Shown here: positions 5,793 to 10,677 of the stretch, in pieces
How the letters are laid out: each line of letters opens with the position of its first letter
How positions within the stretch are numbered: the first letter of the stretch is position 1
DNA from: Prevotella sp. UBA3837
GTDB taxonomy: Bacteria > Bacteroidota > Bacteroidia > Bacteroidales > Bacteroidaceae
Reading direction: 5' to 3'
Length of the DNA: 10,677 bases
NCBI GenBank assembly: GCA_002392835.1
Contig: DGHX01000010.1
Location: 1-10,677, forward strand
Notes under the pieces: generated by a model
What the model saw: the letters and a program-made list of their open reading frames with translations, nothing else
Told to the model about the DNA's origin: nothing
Databases searched by the model: none
Program-made: the position numbers and the translations under genes

Positions 5793-8708
5793 TTAGATAG
5801 CCCTGAAATAGTACTTGCGCGATACGATAGATCCGCTGTAGTCAACGGCCGAGTAGACAATCTCGTAGGTGTAGCCGGTCTTGATGTTGCCGAGTACCAC
5901 GGGCTTGCCGAAGCCACCGTCGTAGACCTCGCACATGCCAGCCTGCTTGTTGGCCTCCTCGAGCATGCTCTTCAGGCTGCTGTCGTCCTTGGCGCTCTTG
6001 CCGTTAGCATAGATATTGGTCACAGCCACGAACTTCTTGTAGGCGGGCGTGAGGATCTCAGCATTGTAGGTGGTGGGCACCATGACCAGCTGGTCGCTGG
6101 CGAGCTTCACCAGGGCGGGGCGGAACTTAGCCTCCGACAGGCGCGAGTAGCTACCGTTAGCCTGTACGAGCAGCACGGGCTGCATGTACTTGCTGGGCTT
6201 CATGAAGCGGGGGAACTTCTTGGTGGCCGACTTCAGATAGCCGATGAGCGAGTTGCTGATACGGTCGGTGAGGTTGTCGGCGTTGAAGTCGAGGATGTTC
6301 TCGATGAAGTCCTGGATGTCGTCGAGATACTCACGAATCTGGTTTGTGATATTCTTACCCTGAGTCCAGTCCTCGGTATAGTAGTTGTTCAGGTGACGAA
6401 TCTCGTCGCTGATGTCATAGGTAATCTCGATGACCCACATGTTCTTGTAGCGAGGATCATCGCTATCCGACTCCTTGATGGTCAGCGTCAGCTCGGGGTT
6501 GCTGGGATGGATGGTGTGGGGCTTGCCGTTCTGGTCAAGAGCCACCCAGTCGTCCAACTGGAGAGAGACGGTACGCGGACCGACAGACTTCAGCTGGTTC
6601 CAGGGGATGTAGACCTGGAAGGTAGCCATGATAGCGGCACCCTGAGTCTCCCTGCCATGGATGACAGTGTCTCTTAAGTTGACCAGCTCGAGGCCTACGA
6701 TGTCGAGGTTGTAGGGGTTCAGGTTGGGGAAGCCGGCAGTAATCTTACCCATGATGCGGTCGAGGAAGTCCTCAGCCTTACCAAGGATAGTGCTGTACGA
6801 CACCTTCTCGTCGAGTGCGTTAGCCACGCCGAATGCGAAGGGCTTCACCTTGGCAGCAGCGATGCTGTACTGCGACACGAAGCTGTGGTCGCCGTACTCG
6901 TCGGTCCACGAAGCCTTCAGGGCCTGTGCGGGCAGGATGGCGTGCATGTTGTTGTAGATGACGTTGGCAGTCCGGGTGAGGTCGAAGGCATCCTCGTTGT
7001 TCTTCAGGTCAACGATGACGTCCTTGATGCCGCCGAAGTCGAAGCTGGGCGAGCTGACGTTCTCGATGTCTGCCTTAGCCATGGTAGCCTTAGCCTCGTA
7101 GAAGCCGTTGCCGGTCTGTGCGTCGTCAGCACGGGTGAGGCCGAAGTTGAGCAGGTGGTCGCTCTTCTTCACATCGCTCAGGGTGATGGCCGACACCTCG
7201 TTCTTGCTGTTGATGATTTCGAACTTGGTCTGCGAGAAGTCAACGTTGGCGGGGTTCACGGTGAAGTAGAGTGTACCGGCGTTGCCAGCCTGGCCGTCGT
7301 TGCCCACCAGGCGGGTGGTCTTACCAGCGCTGATGCTGAGCGGGTTCTTCACCATGCTGCCGATCATGTCGTAGTCGTCGTCGGTGAGGGCGTTCAGGTG
7401 AGCAGCCTCAGCATTCGAAGCATACATAGCAGCGTCAACACCGAAGGCGGGGAACTCCAGACCGCGTGTATCCACCTCTCCGTGGTAAGCCACGAGCATG
7501 TTGGTGCGGGTGTCGTTGAAGAATGCGAACTCGCCGAAGAGCGGGCAGTAGGTGCCGTTCAGGGTCAGTCCAGTGATGGTCTTGTTCAGGATGATGTTGA
7601 TGAAGGCGTCGAGCTTCGACTTCACGTTGTTCACCTCGTTGGTGAGCGTGGAGACGCTCTCTGCCAGAGCACTGATCTCCTCCTGCATCTCAGCGTGCAA
7701 CTTGTCGGCAGCCTCCTTGTTGGCCTTCACCACTTCAGCCAGGGCCTTGATGGCTTCCTCAGCCTCGCTGATGCGGGTCTTCAGGGTGGTGATGTCGCCC
7801 TCGACGGTCTCCATGCGGGCCTTCAGGTCGTCATAGCCCTCCTGCAGGCGCTCGATAAGCTTATAGTTGGCATCTGCCTTTGCCCAAGCCTCTAAAGCCT
7901 TGTCCATGGCCTCGTTGGCCTTCTCCAGGGCCTCGTCAGCGGTGCCCTGAGCCTTGGCCACGTCAATCTTCAGCTGGCTTACATCGCTCTTCAGGTCGGT
8001 GATGTCCTTGTTGATGCCTTCGACAGCACCCTCCAGGGCCTTCACACGAGCCTCAAGCTTCTGGTCGAAGTCCTTCAGGTTGTTGATGTCGGTCTCGGCG
8101 GTGTTCATGCGCTCCACCAGGGCCTTGATGTTGGTCTCGTTCTGCTTGGCCAGGTCAAGGGCGCTCTGTGCCAGGGCACGTACATCGTTCATCGTGTTGT
8201 CGATGCGGACGATGGCATCCTTGATGTCCTTGATGGTGGCGCTGCGTCCGAAGTAGGTCTCCAGAGCGCCTTCGAGCAGCTGGTTACCGGCGTTCAGCTG
8301 GTCGGCCACAGCCTTGGCGATAGCCTCAGCGTTGAGCAGGTCCAGAATCTCCTGCTTCACCTCAGCCAGTCTCTTTTCAGTCTCCTGCTTGGTGTAGTAA
8401 TCGTTGAACTTGTTTTCAAGATTCTGAATCAGCGTGTTGTACTCTTTGAACTTGTTCTCAACAGTAGTGCGGAATTCAGCACAAGTCTCCTTGCAGTTGT
8501 CAATCTGTGACTTCAGACTATTAATCTGATTCTGCAAATCCACTCGCTGAGCCTCGATGAGGTCCTGCAAGCTCTTCTCCTTGTCGGCAACAACACCTTC
8601 TAAGGCCCCGATCTTCTCATCGTCGTAGTCCTTACAAGAAACCATTGAGCCCGTGAAGCCTACAACGAGGCCTGCCAGGAGCAATCCATTAATAAATTTC
8701 TTTTTCAT
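5793..8708 (-). CDS. Large coiled-coil lipoprotein, probably surface-exposed, function unknown
   Basis: 971 residues. MKKKFINGLLLAGLVVGFTG then SMVSC gives a lipobox with the lipidated Cys at 25. The following K-D-Y-D-D-E resembles the Bacteroidetes lipoprotein export signal (Lys plus acidic residues at the new N-terminus), which sends lipoproteins to the cell surface. Residues 30-370 are almost entirely heptad-like helix (for example LQNQINSLKSQID, LKSDVSQLKIDV, LKTRISEAEEAIKALAEVV), with a Cys pair CKETC at 72-76. From about 378 the sequence changes to beta-rich, globular character up to the C-terminus, with a shorter helical stretch (EYLDDIQDFIENILDF). I know no specific function; a stalk with a distal globular head, or a spacer between membrane and surface layer, fits the architecture. 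It is first gene of a unit with the ompA-like gene and has its own promoter 59 bp upstream. The start is an ATG in AT-rich sequence without a Shine-Dalgarno, normal for this phylum. Confidence 0.88.
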   Translation of the reverse strand: MKKKFINGLLLAGLVVGFTGSMVSCKDYDDEKIGALEGVVADKEKSLQDLIEAQRVDLQNQINSLKSQIDNCKETCAEFRTTVENKFKEYNTLIQNLENKFNDYYTKQETEKRLAEVKQEILDLLNAEAIAKAVADQLNAGNQLLEGALETYFGRSATIKDIKDAIVRIDNTMNDVRALAQSALDLAKQNETNIKALVERMNTAETDINNLKDFDQKLEARVKALEGAVEGINKDITDLKSDVSQLKIDVAKAQGTADEALEKANEAMDKALEAWAKADANYKLIERLQEGYDDLKARMETVEGDITTLKTRISEAEEAIKALAEVVKANKEAADKLHAEMQEEISALAESVSTLTNEVNNVKSKLDAFINIILNKTITGLTLNGTYCPLFGEFAFFNDTRTNMLVAYHGEVDTRGLEFPAFGVDAAMYASNAEAAHLNALTDDDYDMIGSMVKNPLSISAGKTTRLVGNDGQAGNAGTLYFTVNPANVDFSQTKFEIINSKNEVSAITLSDVKKSDHLLNFGLTRADDAQTGNGFYEAKATMAKADIENVSSPSFDFGGIKDVIVDLKNNEDAFDLTRTANVIYNNMHAILPAQALKASWTDEYGDHSFVSQYSIAAAKVKPFAFGVANALDEKVSYSTILGKAEDFLDRIMGKITAGFPNLNPYNLDIVGLELVNLRDTVIHGRETQGAAIMATFQVYIPWNQLKSVGPRTVSLQLDDWVALDQNGKPHTIHPSNPELTLTIKESDSDDPRYKNMWVIEITYDISDEIRHLNNYYTEDWTQGKNITNQIREYLDDIQDFIENILDFNADNLTDRISNSLIGYLKSATKKFPRFMKPSKYMQPVLLVQANGSYSRLSEAKFRPALVKLASDQLVMVPTTYNAEILTPAYKKFVAVTNIYANGKSAKDDSSLKSMLEEANKQAGMCEVYDGGFGKPVVLGNIKTGYTYEIVYSAVDYSGSIVSRKYYFRAI

Positions 8709-8766
8709 GAACTTAAAAATTTATATAATTAATACTTTTTATGTTAGACAATAATCCAAAATCGTG

Positions 8767-8799
8767 GCAAAGTTAAGCATTTTTTCACAACCCTCCAAG
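8767..8799 (-). promoter_or_regulatory. Bacteroidetes-type promoter for the lipoprotein-ompA unit
   Basis: On the minus strand TAACTTTGC (8767-8775) exactly matches the -7 consensus TAnnTTTGY. The -33 position 20 bp upstream reads CTTG (8796-8799) instead of TTTG. An AT-rich leader of about 55 nt precedes the ATG at 8708. Because this promoter lies between mutL and the lipoprotein gene, the envelope genes need not depend on mutL transcription. Confidence 0.72.
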
Positions 8800-8817
8800 A
8801 AAATCACCAATTTTCTT
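8797..8817. promoter_or_regulatory. AT-rich palindrome overlapping the -33 element
   Basis: AAGAAAAT and ATTTTCTT form an 8-bp perfect inverted repeat around CACCA. It covers part of the -33 box of the lipoprotein promoter and lies 16 bp past the mutL stop. It could be an operator. It has no T run after it on the minus strand, so it does not look like a terminator for mutL. Confidence 0.35.
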
Positions 8818-8832
8818 TCAAAAAAAAGCGGT

Positions 8833-10641
8833 TTACCCCAAAAGTTGTTCAATATCTCCCTGCGGAAGTATGTATGTGATGGTTTTCCCGTCGGGTGTGT
8901 AGTTAGGATTTGCGCACGCAAAGAGCTGAGTGACCACGTGTTCCATTTCGTCATTGCTGAGTACCTGGCCGTAGGCGATGGCAGTATTACGAGCCATGGA
9001 TAGTGCCAGCATGTTGTGCACGTCGTCGGCCATGCTGCCCACTCCCTGCTCGGCGGCGTCGGTGACCAGGTTACGCAGCAGCGAGAGGGTGTCGGAGCCC
9101 TCTATGTCGGCAGGCTTGCCAGCCACGGCATAGCTGCCTCCGCCGAGGTCGCTGAGGTCGAAGCCCATGGCGGTGAGGTCGGGCAGGAAGCGCTGCATGA
9201 GCTGTGCCTCGGAGGGTGAGAACTGCACCACCTCGGGGAAGAGCATGCGCTGGGTGCTGCTCTGCCGCTGGCGTATGTGCTGCAGGTAGCGCTCGTAGCA
9301 GATGCGCACGTCGGCGCGGTGCTGGTCGATGATCATCAGTCCCGACTTCACAGCGGTCATGATGTAGCGGCCTTTGTACTGGTAGTGCTCGGGCGAGCGC
9401 TCCACGAGGGGCGAGGCGCCCATGTCCTCGAGTTCGTCGTCGGGGAAGAGCGATGGCGACTCCACAGGCGGGGCAGAGGCGGTGAGCTGTCCCAGCAGCT
9501 CAAGGCTGGCACCCACATCGGAGCTTCGGCCGGCAAAGGGGTTGTAGTTGGGGTTATACTGCACGCGCGGCATCTGCACGGCGCTGCGCTGCGGGTCGAA
9601 GACGGGAATGTCGGGCTTCGCCTCGGTGTCGAAGTCGATGGCGGGTATGTCGCAGAAGCGGCCCAGGGCGTCCTTCACCGCCGCCGAGAGGAGCTGAAAG
9701 ATGCCCTGCTCGTCCTCGAACTTGATCTCGGTCTTCGTGGGGTGTATGTTCACGTCGATGTTCGCCGGACTGACATCGAAGTAGATGAAGTAGGGAGCCT
9801 GCGTGCCCTCGGGCACGAGCCGCTCGTAGGCCATGACGACGGCCTTGTGGAAATAGGGATGGCGCATGAAGCGCCCGTTGACGAAGAAATAGTCCTGGCT
9901 GCCCTTGTGGCGTGCGGCCTCGGGCTTTCCCACGAAACCGGTGATGCGGCAGAGGGCGGTGTCGACGTCGAGGGGCAGCAGGTCCTGCGACAGCCGTTTG
10001 CCGAAGACGTCGACGATGCGCTGCCGCAGCGAGCCCGCCCGCAGGTTGAGCAGCTCCTGCTGGTTGCTGTACAGCTGGAAGCTGATGTCGGGATAGACGA
10101 GCACGATGCGCTCGAAGGCGGTGAGGATATTGTTCAGCTCGGTGGCGTTGGTCTTGAGGAACTTACGCCGTGCGGGGACATTGAAGAAGAGGTTGTCGAC
10201 ACGGAAATTGCTGCCCACGGGACAGGCCACCGGCTCCTGGCTGACGACGCGCGAGCCGTGCAGGGTGATGCGCGTGCCGATGTCGTCGGCCTCGGTGCGC
10301 GTGGTGAGCACCACCTGTGCCACGGCGGCGATGGAGGGCAGCGCCTCGCCGCGGAAGCCCATGGTGTGCAGGTCGAAGAGGTCGGCAGCCTGGCGTATCT
10401 TCGACGTGGCATGACGCTCGAAGGCCAGGCGGGCGTCAGTCTCCGACATGCCGCAGCCGTCATCGATGACCTGTATGCTGGTGCGCCCGGCATCGGCCAC
10501 GATGACCTTGATGGTGTGGGCACCGGCATCGACGGCATTCTCCACCAACTCCTTGATGACCGAGGCAGGACGCTGAATGACCTCGCCGGCGGCTATCTGG
10601 TTGGCAACGGAATCGGGAAGAAGCTGTATGCGGTCGGACAT
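8833..10641 (-). CDS. mutL: DNA mismatch repair protein MutL
   Basis: 602 residues, normal length for the family. The N-terminal GHKL ATPase (about 1-330) carries NQIAAGEVIQRPASV, KELVENAVDAG (Glu31, Asn35), DDGCGM (60-65), ATSKI (78-82), GFRGEAL (95-101) and DVNIHPTK (296-303, Lys303 being the ATPase lysine). A variable linker runs from about 335 to 415, and the dimerisation domain from about 418 to 602. MutL couples mismatch recognition by MutS to strand removal. The canonical endonuclease motif DQHAxxExxxxE reads DQHRADVRICYE (439-450): Ala is Arg and the first Glu is Val. ARN (550-552) and CANPNYTPDG (576-585) replace the usual ACK/R and CPHGRP motifs. The start MSDRIQLLP aligns with known MutL N-termini. 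Stop is TAA at 8833; the lipoprotein promoter follows about 60 bp on. A 14-bp tandem repeat lies directly upstream. Confidence 0.98.
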   Translation of the reverse strand: MSDRIQLLPDSVANQIAAGEVIQRPASVIKELVENAVDAGAHTIKVIVADAGRTSIQVIDDGCGMSETDARLAFERHATSKIRQAADLFDLHTMGFRGEALPSIAAVAQVVLTTRTEADDIGTRITLHGSRVVSQEPVACPVGSNFRVDNLFFNVPARRKFLKTNATELNNILTAFERIVLVYPDISFQLYSNQQELLNLRAGSLRQRIVDVFGKRLSQDLLPLDVDTALCRITGFVGKPEAARHKGSQDYFFVNGRFMRHPYFHKAVVMAYERLVPEGTQAPYFIYFDVSPANIDVNIHPTKTEIKFEDEQGIFQLLSAAVKDALGRFCDIPAIDFDTEAKPDIPVFDPQRSAVQMPRVQYNPNYNPFAGRSSDVGASLELLGQLTASAPPVESPSLFPDDELEDMGASPLVERSPEHYQYKGRYIMTAVKSGLMIIDQHRADVRICYERYLQHIRQRQSSTQRMLFPEVVQFSPSEAQLMQRFLPDLTAMGFDLSDLGGGSYAVAGKPADIEGSDTLSLLRNLVTDAAEQGVGSMADDVHNMLALSMARNTAIAYGQVLSNDEMEHVVTQLFACANPNYTPDGKTITYILPQGDIEQLLG

Positions 10642-10646
10642 GGGCT

Positions 10647-10674
10647 AAATGATAAATGAAAAATGATAAATGAA
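10647..10674. repeat. AT-rich 14-bp tandem repeat (double heptamer) before mutL
   Basis: AAATGATAAATGAA occurs twice in succession (10647-10660 and 10661-10674). Each unit is itself two near-identical heptamers, AAATGAT and AAATGAA. The array begins 5 bp upstream of the mutL ATG and may continue past the window edge. Confidence 0.85.
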
Positions 10675-10677
10675 AAA

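Noticed and set aside
6885..7895. 336-codon plus-strand frame
   Set aside because: It is antisense to the lipoprotein coiled-coil region, with V/L/H/G-rich composition, no signal or domain, and no promoter.
8797..8817. Terminator of mutL
   Set aside because: The stem is AT-only and is followed on the minus strand by GGAGGG, not by a T run.
9277..10659. 460-codon open frame on the plus strand
   Set aside because: It is fully antisense to mutL, which has every family motif. The product is a low-complexity Val/Gly/His/Asp/Glu-rich sequence typical of the complement of GC-rich coding DNA.

Overview
The window looks like chromosome from a Bacteroidetes bacterium, most likely Prevotellaceae. The evidence is three promoters of the Bacteroidetes sigma type (TTTG, about 19-20 bp, TAnnTTTG), AT-rich start regions that mostly lack a Shine-Dalgarno sequence, a lipoprotein with a surface-export-like acidic N-terminus (C-K-D-Y-D-D), a secreted protein with a tail resembling the type IX secretion sorting domain, and a MutL of the 'DQHRA' type. 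The genus is inferred from overall style, not from a marker gene.

Layout from left to right. (1) The 5' part of a tRNA-Val(UAC) gene lies on the minus strand at the left edge, with its own promoter. A divergent promoter drives a plus-strand gene for a secreted, probably outer-membrane beta-barrel protein of unknown function (239-1345). (2) About 980 bp between convergent genes (1346-2326) hold no credible gene but a remarkable set of nested repeats. These are 12-bp tandem repeats in opposite orientations on the two sides, a 63-bp-period array of two alternating GC-rich hairpins arranged as a large inverted repeat and flanked by an 11-bp direct repeat, a 14-bp-stem hairpin with a 22-bp tandem repeat, and terminator-like hairpins. 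(3) A minus-strand block reads right to left: mutL (10641-8833), then from its own promoter a 971-residue coiled-coil surface lipoprotein (8708-5793), an OmpA-family protein 27 bp downstream (5765-4578), and, after a 151-bp gap filled with 7-bp tandem and inverted repeats, a 699-residue secreted protein with four MBG-type repeats (4426-2327), followed by a bidirectional terminator.

The lipoprotein and OmpA genes are very likely co-transcribed and probably form a cell-envelope module: a long coiled-coil lipoprotein and a barrel protein anchored to peptidoglycan through its C-terminal domain. The MBG gene may be read from the same transcript or from a promoter not recognised here. mutL is a housekeeping mismatch-repair gene in which most residues of the usual endonuclease motifs are replaced. 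The most unusual features are the nested palindromic repeat array at 1371-2134 and two heptamer arrays (4428-4567 and 10647-10674), each ending within a few bases of a start codon.
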